DNA of 12,682 nucleotides. It comes from DASRHY01 sp046765875. Lineage in GTDB: Bacteria; Actinomycetota; Actinomycetes; Propionibacteriales; Kribbellaceae. The position numbers and the translations under genes are program-made. Below are positions 1 to 6,274 of the stretch, piece after piece. The notes under the pieces are model-generated. The model was given only the letters and a program-made list of their open reading frames with translations. It was not told the DNA's origin and did no database searches. Each line of letters starts with the position of its first letter. Position 1 is the stretch's first letter. Location of the stretch: contig JBKPSJ010000301.1 of the NCBI GenBank assembly GCA_046765875.1, positions 1-12,682 on the forward strand, written 5' to 3'.

Positions 1-223
1 CCGTCACGGTCCAGTCACGTGTCGCCGGGTTCGTCACCATCGGCCCGACGGTGACGCGGTGGGTGCGCGCGAGGATCTGGCTGTAGATGACGTACGGCTC
101 CTGCCACAGCAGGTGGGAGTCGAACGTCCAGACGTGGCTGAACCCGGCCTGGTCGGCCTGCACCGCCAGTTCGACCACCGCCGAGGCCGGCGGGTCGCAC
201 TGGAACACCACCCCGATGTCCAT
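1..223 (-). CDS. LLM class flavin/F420-dependent oxidoreductase, N-terminal part
   Basis: Only the first 74 codons are in the window; the gene continues past the left edge. The visible protein begins MDIGVVFQCDPP and runs through ELAVQADQAGFSHVWTFDSH to YSQILARTHRVTVGPMVTNP. This is the beta1-alpha1-beta2 start of a luciferase-like monooxygenase barrel (flavin or coenzyme F420 as cofactor). The ATG is chosen because GGAGG lies at 229-233, six bases upstream, and only 14 bases separate it from the dihydropyrimidinase stop, so it is the third gene of the operon. Luciferase-like enzymes are known next to hydantoinase genes, but the substrate is not established from this sequence. An oxidoreductase step in dihydropyrimidine or hydantoin metabolism is inference. 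The cofactor-binding and C-terminal parts are not visible, so F420 versus FMN cannot be decided here. Confidence 0.88.
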   Translation of the reverse strand, partial: MDIGVVFQCDPPASAVVELAVQADQAGFSHVWTFDSHLLWQEPYVIYSQILARTHRVTVGPMVTNPATRDWTVT

Positions 224-237
224 CGCTGCCTCCGGAA

Positions 238-1647
238 CTAGAGCAGGTACGACGACAGGCCGCGGCGCAGGAACCGCCCGTGCCCCTTCCGGCCATGGTA
301 GTTGCCATCGGCAACCAGGACGGAACCGCGGGAGACCACCGTGTCGACGTGACCGGCGATCTCGTAGCCCTCGTACGCCGAGTAGTCCATGTTCATGTGG
401 TGCGTGTCGACGCCGATCCGGGTCCGCCCGTTCGGGTCGTAGACGACCAGGTCGGCGTCCGAGCCGGGCGCGACGACACCCTTCTGCGGATACAGCCCGA
501 ACATTCGCGCCGGCGTGGTCGCGATCGTCTCGACCCACCGCTCCACCGAGATGTGCCCGTCGACGACGCCCTGGTAGATCAGGTCGACCCGGTGCTCGAC
601 GCCGCCGATCCCGTTCGGGATCTTCGAGAAGTCGCCGATCCCGAGCTCCTTCTGGTCTTTCATGCAGAACGGGCAGTGGTCGGTCGACACCACGGCCAGG
701 TCGTTGCTGCGCAGCCCCTTCCACAGGTCGCGGTGGTGGTTCTCGTGCTTGCTGCGCAGCGGCGTCGAGCAGACCCACTTGGCGCCCTCGAACCCGGGCG
801 CGCCGAGCTGGTCCTCAAGGGTGAGGTAGAGGTACTGCGGGCAGGTCTCGGCGAACACGTTCCGGCCGGCGTCGCGGGCCGCCGCGACGTACTCGAGCGC
901 CTTCGACGCCGACAGGTGAACGATGTACAGCGGGCAATCGCGAGCGACCTCCGCCAACGAGATCGCCCGGTGGGTCGCCTCCGCCTCCAACGCCTCCGGC
1001 CGGGTGATGCCGTGGTAGATCGGGTCAGTCTCACCGCGCGCCAGCGCCTGCTGGACAAGTACGTCGATCGCGATGCCGTTCTCGGCGTGCATCATGATCA
1101 CCGCGCCGTTCTCGCGGGCGGTCTGCATCGCGCGCAGGACCTGGCCGTCGTCACTGTAGAACACGCCCGGGTACGCCATGAACAGCTTGAAGCTGGTCAC
1201 GCCCTCGTCGTGCACCAACTGGTCCATCGCCTTGAGCGCGTCGTCGTCGACACCGCCGAGGATCATGTGGAACGCGTAGTCGATGTGACAGTTGCCGTCG
1301 GCCTTCTGATGCCATGCGGCCAGCCCGTCCTGGACCACCTCGCCGGTGCGCTGCACCGCGAAGTCGATGATCGTCGTGGTGCCCCCCCAGGCGGCGGCCT
1401 GCGTGCCGGTCTCGAACGTGTCCGACGCCGCGGTGCCGCCGAACGGCAGCTCCATGTGCGTATGCGCGTCGATCCCGCCCGGGATGACGTACTTGCCGGA
1501 GGCATCGATCACCTCGTCCGCGGTTACCTCCCCGGCGTACGACGGGTCGAGCAGCGCGGCGATCTTGTCGTCCCGCACCAGCACGTCGGCCTGGTGCGCA
1601 CCGGACGGCCCGATCACGGTGCCGCCCTTGATCAGCAATGAGCTCAT
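238..1647 (-). CDS. hydA: Dihydropyrimidinase (D-hydantoinase)
   Basis: A cytoplasmic zinc amidohydrolase that hydrolyses the ring of 5,6-dihydrouracil or dihydrothymine to the N-carbamoyl-beta-amino acid; many homologues also open 5-substituted hydantoins. The 469 residues match the usual family length. The binuclear metal site is complete: His62 and His64 in DAHTHMELP, the carboxylated Lys154 in SFKLFMAYPG, His187 in MMHAENG, His244 in YIVHLSA and Asp323 in STDHCPF. Tyr159, five residues after the lysine, matches the substrate-binding tyrosine of D-hydantoinases. The C-terminal GSDADLVVYDP is typical of the small beta domain. The ATG overlaps the stop of the upstream amidohydrolase gene by four bases (ATGA, 1644-1647), so translation is probably coupled. 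The next gene starts 14 bases after its stop. Substrate choice between dihydropyrimidine and hydantoin cannot be read from the sequence; the ureidopropionase partner favours dihydropyrimidines. Confidence 0.95.
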   Translation of the reverse strand: MSSLLIKGGTVIGPSGAHQADVLVRDDKIAALLDPSYAGEVTADEVIDASGKYVIPGGIDAHTHMELPFGGTAASDTFETGTQAAAWGGTTTIIDFAVQRTGEVVQDGLAAWHQKADGNCHIDYAFHMILGGVDDDALKAMDQLVHDEGVTSFKLFMAYPGVFYSDDGQVLRAMQTARENGAVIMMHAENGIAIDVLVQQALARGETDPIYHGITRPEALEAEATHRAISLAEVARDCPLYIVHLSASKALEYVAAARDAGRNVFAETCPQYLYLTLEDQLGAPGFEGAKWVCSTPLRSKHENHHRDLWKGLRSNDLAVVSTDHCPFCMKDQKELGIGDFSKIPNGIGGVEHRVDLIYQGVVDGHISVERWVETIATTPARMFGLYPQKGVVAPGSDADLVVYDPNGRTRIGVDTHHMNMDYSAYEGYEIAGHVDTVVSRGSVLVADGNYHGRKGHGRFLRRGLSSYLL

Positions 1648-2486
1648 GGCTTCACCAGGTCCTCGTACGCGTCGGGGCGGCGGTCACGGTAGAACTGCCA
1701 CCGGTCGCGGACCACCTCGAGCAGTTCCAGATCGAGGTCGCGCACGAGTAGCTCGGCGTCGTGGTCGTGTCCGGTGTCGCCGACGAACTTGCCCTCGGGG
1801 TCGACGAAGTAGGACGTGCCGTAGAAGTCGTTGTCGCCGAAGTCGCTCTCGATCCCGACCCGGTTGATCGCGCCGATGAAGTACTCGTTCGCGACCGCGG
1901 ATGCCGGCTGCTCCAGCTTCCACAGGTAGGCCGACAGGCCGCGGCTGGTCGCGGACGGGTTGAAGACGACCTCCGCGCCGTTCAGCCCGAGCGCCCGCCA
2001 GCCCTCCGGGAAGTGCCGGTCGTAACAGATGTAGACGCCTACGCGGCCGACCGCCGTGTCGAACACCGGATACCCGAGGTTGCCGGGCCGGAAGTAGAAC
2101 TTCTCCCAGAAGCCCTTCACCTGCGGGATATGGGTCTTGCGGTATTTGCCCAGGTACCTGCCGTCTGCGTCGATCACCGCGGCCGTGTTGTACAGGACGC
2201 CCGGCTGTTCCTGCTCGTACACGGGTAGCACCATCACCATGCGGTGCTCGGCCGCGAGCGCGCTGAACCGCTCGACGGTCGGGCCGGGCACGAACTCGGC
2301 GTATTCGTAGAACTTGGGGTCCTGGAGCTGGCAGAAGTACGGCCCGTAGAACAACTCCTGGAAGCAGAGCACCTGCGCACCCTGTGAGGCCGCCTGCCGG
2401 GCGTACTCCTCATGGGCCTTGATCATCGACTCCTTGTCGCCGGTCCAGGTCGTCTGGACCAGGCCGGCGCGGATGGTGCGAGACAT
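1644..2486 (-). CDS. Beta-ureidopropionase (N-carbamoyl-beta-alanine amidohydrolase), nitrilase superfamily
   Basis: A 280-residue carbon-nitrogen hydrolase expected to cleave N-carbamoyl-beta-alanine (or N-carbamoyl amino acids) to the amino acid, CO2 and ammonia, the step after dihydropyrimidinase. The nitrilase catalytic residues are present: Glu44 in CFQELFYGPY, Lys117 in KYRKTHIP, Cys154 in YICYDRHFPEG, plus a second conserved glutamate, Glu128, in GFWEKFYF. The ATG has a strong Shine-Dalgarno (GGGGGAGG, core at 2491-2495) four bases upstream. It is the first gene of the leftward operon and overlaps the hydA start by four bases. A promoter with TTGACG at 2543-2548 and palindromes lies upstream. 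An N-carbamoyl-D-amino-acid hydrolase is the main alternative; pairing with hydA fits either. The remaining pathway genes (dihydropyrimidine dehydrogenase, aminotransferase) are not in the window. Confidence 0.93.
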   Translation of the reverse strand: MSRTIRAGLVQTTWTGDKESMIKAHEEYARQAASQGAQVLCFQELFYGPYFCQLQDPKFYEYAEFVPGPTVERFSALAAEHRMVMVLPVYEQEQPGVLYNTAAVIDADGRYLGKYRKTHIPQVKGFWEKFYFRPGNLGYPVFDTAVGRVGVYICYDRHFPEGWRALGLNGAEVVFNPSATSRGLSAYLWKLEQPASAVANEYFIGAINRVGIESDFGDNDFYGTSYFVDPEGKFVGDTGHDHDAELLVRDLDLELLEVVRDRWQFYRDRRPDAYEDLVKP

Positions 2487-2518
2487 GTGGCCTCCCCCGG
2501 CTCGTGGTCGGAAACCTC

Positions 2519-2548
2519 ACTCTGTCTCGCTGGACCATCCAGCGTCAA
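2519..2548 (-). promoter_or_regulatory. Candidate promoter of the pyrimidine catabolic operon
   Basis: On the minus strand TTGACG (2548 to 2543) matches the -35 consensus at five of six bases. CAGAGT (2524 to 2519) follows after an 18-base spacer and keeps the conserved A and T of TANNNT. The start codon is about 32 bases downstream of the -10 box, with a Shine-Dalgarno, so the transcript would have a normal leader. Seen in sequence; promoter function is inferred. Confidence 0.5.
2528..2544. promoter_or_regulatory. Candidate operator palindrome in the -35/-10 spacer
   Basis: A perfect inverted repeat CGCTGGA-CCA-TCCAGCG (7-bp arms, 3-base centre) fills the spacer of the predicted operon promoter and overlaps the end of its -35 box. 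A repressor bound here would block RNA polymerase directly. The regulator is not encoded beside it. It could alternatively form an RNA hairpin if transcription came from upstream. Confidence 0.45.
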
Positions 2549-2549
2549 C

Positions 2550-2568
2550 GACCCCTGACGCAGGGGTC
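2550..2568. terminator. Inverted repeat: terminator of the small membrane protein gene or upstream operator
   Basis: A perfect stem GACCCCTG-ACG-CAGGGGTC (8-bp arms, 3-base loop) lies 11 bases after the stop of the leftward small gene and one base before the -35 box of the operon. Its position after a stop codon suggests a stem-loop terminator, although no T-tract follows. Its position next to the -35 box and its size, close to the neighbouring 17-bp palindrome, equally fit a second operator. Confidence 0.45.
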
Positions 2569-2579
2569 CGACACAGGTG

Positions 2580-2759
2580 TCAGTAGACCGCGATGGCGGC
2601 GATGATCGCGATTACGACCAGCGCGACGGCGACGATGATCAGGGTGCGGGCGCTCAGCCTCGGACTGTGCGCGGGCTCCGACGGAGAGTCGGCGACGAAG
2701 GCGCGGAACATCTCGGTGCTCGCACCGGGGTCCTCTTCGTGCTGCTGGATGTCAGGCAT
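2580..2759 (-). CDS. Small tail-anchored membrane protein, 59 residues, function unknown
   Basis: I do not recognise a family. Residues 1-37 are polar, acidic and proline/serine-rich (MPDIQQHEEDPG, then ADSPSEPAHSP). Residues 39-58 form one hydrophobic helix (LIIVAVALVVIAIIAAI) that ends one residue before the stop, so the protein should be tail-anchored with its N-terminus in the cytoplasm. There is no Shine-Dalgarno. Instead TAGGGT (2773 to 2768) sits eight bases before the ATG, fitting a leaderless transcript. An in-frame start further upstream at 2825 would add 22 residues read through the TetR-type palindrome, and that stretch has less GC-biased third positions, so the shorter form is preferred. 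It diverges from the SRPBCC gene and may share its operator. The hydrophobic tail and clean reading frame support coding; conservation is untested. Confidence 0.6.
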   Translation of the reverse strand: MPDIQQHEEDPGASTEMFRAFVADSPSEPAHSPRLSARTLIIVAVALVVIAIIAAIAVY

Positions 2760-2807
2760 GGCCCCAGACCCTATCGGGCATCGGTGTCGTCCGGACGGCA
2801 GGTCCCG

Positions 2808-2825
2808 ATGTACCATTTGGTACAT
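2808..2825. promoter_or_regulatory. Candidate TetR operator over the SRPBCC start codon
   Basis: ATGTACCA-TT-TGGTACAT is a perfect 18-bp inverted repeat, the size and symmetry usual for TetR-family operators. Its right arm contains the first two bases of the SRPBCC ATG (2824). TACCAT within it (2811-2816) is a TANNNT -10 box ending seven bases before the ATG, so the operator covers the -10 box, the transcription start and the start codon of a probably leaderless mRNA. A second perfect palindrome, CGTCCGGACG, lies upstream at 2788-2797. The site lies between the divergent SRPBCC-TetR and small-protein genes and could control both. Confidence 0.7.
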
Positions 2826-3246
2826 GAGGTTCGAATCAGCCATCCACATCGACGCGCCACCGGCGCGGGTGTACGAGGTGTTCAGCGATGTCGAGCGCTG
2901 GCCGGAGTGGACCGAATCGGTCACCTCGGTCGAGCGACTCGACCAGGGCCCGCTGCAGGTCGGGTCGAAGGCGCGGATCAAGCAGCCGAGGCTGCCGGTC
3001 ACGGTCTGGGAGGTCACCGAGGTCGTCGAGGGCAGCCACTTCGTCTGGGTCGCCACCGGCCCGGGCACGCGGACGATCGGCGGGCACTACGTCGAGGCCG
3101 ACGGCGACGGCGCCAGGGCGATCTCGCGGATCGAGCAGTACGGTCCCGGCGGGTGGCTGATCGGCACGCTCTACAAGGGGCTGACGAACCGCTACCTCGA
3201 GATCGAGAGTGCGGGGCTGAAGGCGCGGTCCGAGAAGACCGCGTGA
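2824..3246 (+). CDS. SRPBCC family protein (START/Bet v1-like, polyketide cyclase-type)
   Basis: A 140-residue single-domain protein. The N-terminus MRFESAIHIDAPPARVYEVFSDVERWPEWTESV is the signature opening of the SRPBCC fold: first strand, then a helix pair with the W-PEW motif. The centre (TVWEVTEVVEGSHFVWVATGPG) and the C-terminal helix (GWLIGTLYKGLTNRYLEIE) complete the ligand-binding helix-grip domain. No signal peptide or membrane segment is present, so it acts in the cytoplasm on an unknown hydrophobic ligand. The start is fixed by the domain start and by a TANNNT box seven bases upstream; there is no Shine-Dalgarno. Its stop overlaps the GTG of the TetR gene (GTGA), so both are co-translated and probably both repressed through the palindrome at the start codon. 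Ligand and reaction cannot be stated. Confidence 0.88.
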   Translation: MRFESAIHIDAPPARVYEVFSDVERWPEWTESVTSVERLDQGPLQVGSKARIKQPRLPVTVWEVTEVVEGSHFVWVATGPGTRTIGGHYVEADGDGARAISRIEQYGPGGWLIGTLYKGLTNRYLEIESAGLKARSEKTA

Positions 3247-3785
3247 CGCCACGCGACCGGTTGCTCACCGCCGCGGTCGAGCACTTCGCCGAGCACGGCA
3301 TCGGGGACACCAGCCTGCGCGGGCTGGCCGCCACGCTCGGCACCAGTCACCGGATGCTGATCTACCACTTCGGCTCGCGAGACGGCCTGCTCGCCGAGGT
3401 GGTCCGTACCGTCGAGGCGCAGCAGCGCGAGACGCTGGCCGCGATGGCCGAGACGTACGGGCTCGGACTGGAGCAGTCGATGGTGTTCTGGCAACACGTG
3501 GTGGCGGAGACGCTCCGATACGGCCGGCTGTTCTTCGAACTGTCGGCGTACGCGATGCAGGGCAAGCCCGGCACCGAGGCTCTTCGCCGCGACCTGATCG
3601 GGCTTTGGCTGCCACCGCTGACCGAGTTGTTCATCCGGTTGGGGGCGCCGCCCGAGGAGGCAGCGGCGCGGGCACGGCTCGGTCTGGCGGCGTCCCGCGG
3701 CCTGCTGTTCGACCTGCTCGTCAGTGGCGATCGGGCCGAGGTCGACGAGGCCGCTCTGCTGATGAACCGCCTGTTACTGGCATGA
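3243..3785 (+). CDS. TetR/AcrR family transcriptional regulator
   Basis: A 180-residue dimeric DNA-binding regulator. The N-terminal HTH spans about residues 4-50: TPRDRLLTAAVEHFAEHGIGDTS leads into LRGLAATLGTSHRMLIYHFGSRDGLL, with the typical YHFGS-RDGL end of the recognition helix region. The rest is an all-helical ligand domain (FWQHVVAETLRYGRLFFELSAYA and later) without a recognisable subfamily. The GTG start at 3243 is chosen because it overlaps the SRPBCC stop by four bases and begins right before the HTH domain. Downstream the methyltransferase starts 25 bases after the stop. The likely target is the palindrome at 2808-2825, giving autoregulation together with the SRPBCC gene; the inducing ligand may be the molecule handled by the SRPBCC protein, which is inference. 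Confidence 0.94.
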   Translation: MTPRDRLLTAAVEHFAEHGIGDTSLRGLAATLGTSHRMLIYHFGSRDGLLAEVVRTVEAQQRETLAAMAETYGLGLEQSMVFWQHVVAETLRYGRLFFELSAYAMQGKPGTEALRRDLIGLWLPPLTELFIRLGAPPEEAAARARLGLAASRGLLFDLLVSGDRAEVDEAALLMNRLLLA

Positions 3786-3810
3786 CCGACGCTCATGCAA
3801 CGATGAGGCC

Positions 3811-4587
3811 ATGACCTCAGAGGTTGACCGGCCGGTCTCGGCCCGTGTCTGGAACTACTGGCTCGGCGGAAAGGACCACTTCGAGGCCGATCGGCGCGCG
3901 GGCGACGAGGTAGCCCGGCATGTCCCGGGCATCGTGGACGCGGCGCGCGCCGACCGGCAGTTCCTCGCCCGCAGCGTCGGCTATCTGGTCGACCAGGGCG
4001 TCCGGCAGTTCCTCGACGTCGGCACCGGCCTGCCGACCGCCGACAACACCCACGAGATCGCGCAGCGGCTCGCCCCGGAGGCGCGGATCGTGTACGTCGA
4101 CAACGATCCGCTGGTGCTGACGCATGCCCGCGCACTGCTGACGAGCACCCCCGAGGGCGCGACCGACTACGCCGAGGCCGACGTGCGCGCCCCGGACGCG
4201 ATCGTGCAGAAGGCCCGGTCCACGCTGGACTTCGACCAGCCGATCGCGTTGATGCTGCTGGCGATCCTGCACCTGATCACCGACACCGACCAGGCACGCG
4301 GTGTCGTCTCCAAGCTCACCGAGGCGTTACCGTCCGGCAGCTACCTGGTGCTCTCGCACGCCTGCCTGGATGTCGAGTCCACCCGCACCGCGGTGCGGAT
4401 CTGGAACGACAGCGGCACCCCGCATCCGCTACGGCCGCGGACCGCGGCCGAGATCGCCGAGTTCTTCACCGGTCTCGACCTGGTCGAGCCCGGCGTCGTC
4501 ACCTGTTCGCGGTGGCAGGCCGGGACGAGTGCGTGGGGGAACCCGCCCGAGGTGATGACCTATGGCGGAGTCGCGCGCAAGCCTTAG
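3811..4587 (+). CDS. SAM-dependent methyltransferase, DUF574 (Methyltransf_19) type
   Basis: A 258-residue class I methyltransferase of the actinobacterial family often annotated as DUF574 or S-adenosyl methyltransferase. It shows the diagnostic N-terminus VSARVWNYWLGGKDHFEADR (residues 9-28), SAM-binding motif I as FLDVGTGLPT (67-76), the acidic end of strand beta2 as IVYVDNDPLVL (93-103) and LMLLAILHLI (148-156) near motif IV. The substrate of this family is generally unknown; members are numerous in streptomycetes and relatives. The gene follows the TetR gene after 25 bases with only a weak ribosome site (GAGG) near the ATG, and the AhpD-like gene follows after 27 bases, so it may be part of the same transcript. 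Full length, no missing motif seen. Confidence 0.92.
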   Translation: MTSEVDRPVSARVWNYWLGGKDHFEADRRAGDEVARHVPGIVDAARADRQFLARSVGYLVDQGVRQFLDVGTGLPTADNTHEIAQRLAPEARIVYVDNDPLVLTHARALLTSTPEGATDYAEADVRAPDAIVQKARSTLDFDQPIALMLLAILHLITDTDQARGVVSKLTEALPSGSYLVLSHACLDVESTRTAVRIWNDSGTPHPLRPRTAAEIAEFFTGLDLVEPGVVTCSRWQAGTSAWGNPPEVMTYGGVARKP

Positions 4588-4614
4588 CCCAACCCAGCGG
4601 CCGGGAGGTCTGCC

Positions 4615-5160
4615 GTGGCTCACATCGATCTGAGCAACAGTCTCTTCGGTCTGCCGGCCCTGCTGCAGTACCGTCCGGACACCGCCGGGCCGTTGCGCGC
4701 CCTCGCCGACGCCCTACTGCGCGGTCCCAGTCCACTGGCGCGCGGCGAACGTGAGCTGATCGCCGCCTACGTGTCGACGCTCAACGAGTGCGCGTTCTGC
4801 GCCGGGTCGCACGGCGCGTCCGCGGCCGTGCAACTCCCCGGCGGTGACGACGTCGTCGCCCAGGTGTGCGGCAACGCCGAGACCGCTCCCATCGACGACC
4901 GGCTGAAGGCGTTGCTGCGCGTCGCGGCCGCAGTCCGCCGCGACGGTCACGAGGTCACGTCCCAGCTTGTCGAACAAGCCCGTGCGGCCGGGGCGGACGA
5001 CGTGGAGATCCACGACACCGTCCTCATCGCGGCCGCCTTCGCCATGTACAACCGCTATGTGGACGGGCTCGCCGCTCCGGCCCCCGAGGACCCGCACACG
5101 TACCGGGCGATGGCCGACCGGCTCGTCACCGGAGCCGCGTACAACCCTCCAACGCCGTAG
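4615..5160 (+). CDS. Carboxymuconolactone decarboxylase/AhpD-like peroxidase-related protein
   Basis: A 181-residue all-helical protein of the AhpD/CMD superfamily. The redox motif is Glu58-Cys59-Ala-Phe-Cys62-Ala-Gly-Ser-His66 (NECAFCAGSH), the ExxxCxxxxxH-like arrangement used for thiol-dependent peroxide reduction. Upstream LARGERELIAAYVSTLN is the typical helix before it. The GTG start at 4615 is supported by GGGAGG at 4603-4608 with six bases of spacing. It follows the methyltransferase by 27 bases on the same strand. Its stop is seven bases from the end of the convergent serpin gene, with no terminator visible between. A role in peroxide or organic hydroperoxide detoxification is likely from the family; the partner thiol system is not in the window. 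A true muconolactone decarboxylase is unlikely because no aromatic-ring pathway is nearby. Confidence 0.88.
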   Translation: MAHIDLSNSLFGLPALLQYRPDTAGPLRALADALLRGPSPLARGERELIAAYVSTLNECAFCAGSHGASAAVQLPGGDDVVAQVCGNAETAPIDDRLKALLRVAAAVRRDGHEVTSQLVEQARAAGADDVEIHDTVLIAAAFAMYNRYVDGLAAPAPEDPHTYRAMADRLVTGAAYNPPTP

Positions 5161-5167
5161 CCGTCAC

Positions 5168-6274
5168 TCACGGGACGACCCAGCCCGCGACGATCGGCAA
5201 CCCCGTCGACCGGTGTACGGCGGAGAACGCGAACGGCCGGTCCAGCACCACCCGCAGCCGTTTGGTCGCCGGCGTGCTCATCGACGCGCGGACCATCCCG
5301 ACCGCGGTGACCACGGCCGCCTCGAACCCGGTCGCGAAGAACCTCGCGTACACCGACTGCTTGGCCTCGGACACTCGCAGGAGCTCCGGGCTGAGCCGGG
5401 TGAAGTGCCCCGGCCCGCCCGGTGACTGGGCCACCGTCGTCAACCCGAACAGGTCCGCATGCTGCATCAGGTCATGGTCCACCCGCACCTCGAACGACGG
5501 CAGTGACAGTTGTACGTCGGGCCGCCGCTCGATGCTGGTCACCACCCTCAACCCGGGCCCTACATCGGTGCCGGACTCTGCTCGTACAAGGAGCTGCGCA
5601 CCGTCGACGCCGGAGCCGGGCGGGTCGAGCAGCCGGGCCACGACCTGACTCGCGCCGGCATCCGGCGTACCGAATCCCAGTCGTACGTCCACGTCCTCGG
5701 TGCCGGCGACGGTGACCGTGGTCAGGTCGTCGTACAGCCGGACCGAGGACAGGTCGGAGTCGGTACGGGTCAGCCGGCCGCGATCGTCCTGGTCGAACGC
5801 CTTGACCCAGGTGGTGCGCATCGACAGCGCCGAGGCGAGCGCGAGCACCAGGTCCGGCGTGACGTCCAGCGGTATGTGGTCGATCAGTCCCCCGGTGTGC
5901 TCGCGCACCCACTCGTCGAGCATCGGCTTGTCACGCGACGGGTCGCCGGTCAGGGTGCCGCGCAGTGCGGGCGGCATCACTTCACCGAACGACTCGGCCA
6001 GCTTGAGGTCGTCGGCCACCCATACGCCCAGCGCCGCGTGCAGGTCCGGCGATCCGTCGAGCACTCCGATCAGTTCGGTCGCGCGGGTCGACCCCGTCGC
6101 AGGATCGATTCCCGCGGCGGCCGCCAGTTCGGACCGGCCCGGCTCGTCGGCCGCGGCGGCGAGGATCGCGAGCAGCGGCCAGACCCCGAGCCCGGAGAAG
6201 GCGGTGCTGCTGTCCGGCAACCCCTCCGCCCAGCGGGTGCTCAATCCGGTCACGGCCCGTACGACGTCGTCCAT
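5168..6274 (-). CDS. Serpin family protein, cytoplasmic and divergent
   Basis: A 368-residue serpin-fold protein. EWVREHTGGLIDHIPLDVTP (121-140), ALSMRTTWVKAF (149-160), the shutter/breach-like VQLSLPSFEVRVDHDL (254-269), the hinge ATGFEAAVVTAV (314-325) and the C-terminal signature VVLDRPFAFSA (342-352) occur in canonical order. Inhibitory serpins trap serine or cysteine proteases by inserting the reactive loop. Here the hinge reads G316-F317-E318-A319-A320-V321-V322, with phenylalanine at the P14-like position where Thr/Ser is usual, so inhibition is uncertain. The loop to Pro347 is about six residues longer than in alpha-1-antitrypsin. No signal peptide. The start is ambiguous: the ATG at 6274 has GGAGG only one base away, while a GTG at 6253 makes a GTGA overlap with the exporter stop. 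Co-transcribed with the upstream exporter. Confidence 0.87.
   Translation of the reverse strand: MDDVVRAVTGLSTRWAEGLPDSSTAFSGLGVWPLLAILAAAADEPGRSELAAAAGIDPATGSTRATELIGVLDGSPDLHAALGVWVADDLKLAESFGEVMPPALRGTLTGDPSRDKPMLDEWVREHTGGLIDHIPLDVTPDLVLALASALSMRTTWVKAFDQDDRGRLTRTDSDLSSVRLYDDLTTVTVAGTEDVDVRLGFGTPDAGASQVVARLLDPPGSGVDGAQLLVRAESGTDVGPGLRVVTSIERRPDVQLSLPSFEVRVDHDLMQHADLFGLTTVAQSPGGPGHFTRLSPELLRVSEAKQSVYARFFATGFEAAVVTAVGMVRASMSTPATKRLRVVLDRPFAFSAVHRSTGLPIVAGWVVP

Noticed and set aside
280..1641. 453-codon plus-strand open frame
   Set aside because: Antisense to hydA, which has all metal ligands; the arginine/valine/aspartate-rich translation is typical of a high-GC shadow frame.
2760..2825. 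N-terminal extension of the small membrane protein from an ATG inside the palindrome
   Set aside because: The added codons have less biased third positions and would read through the operator; the ATG at 2759 has a well-spaced TANNNT box.
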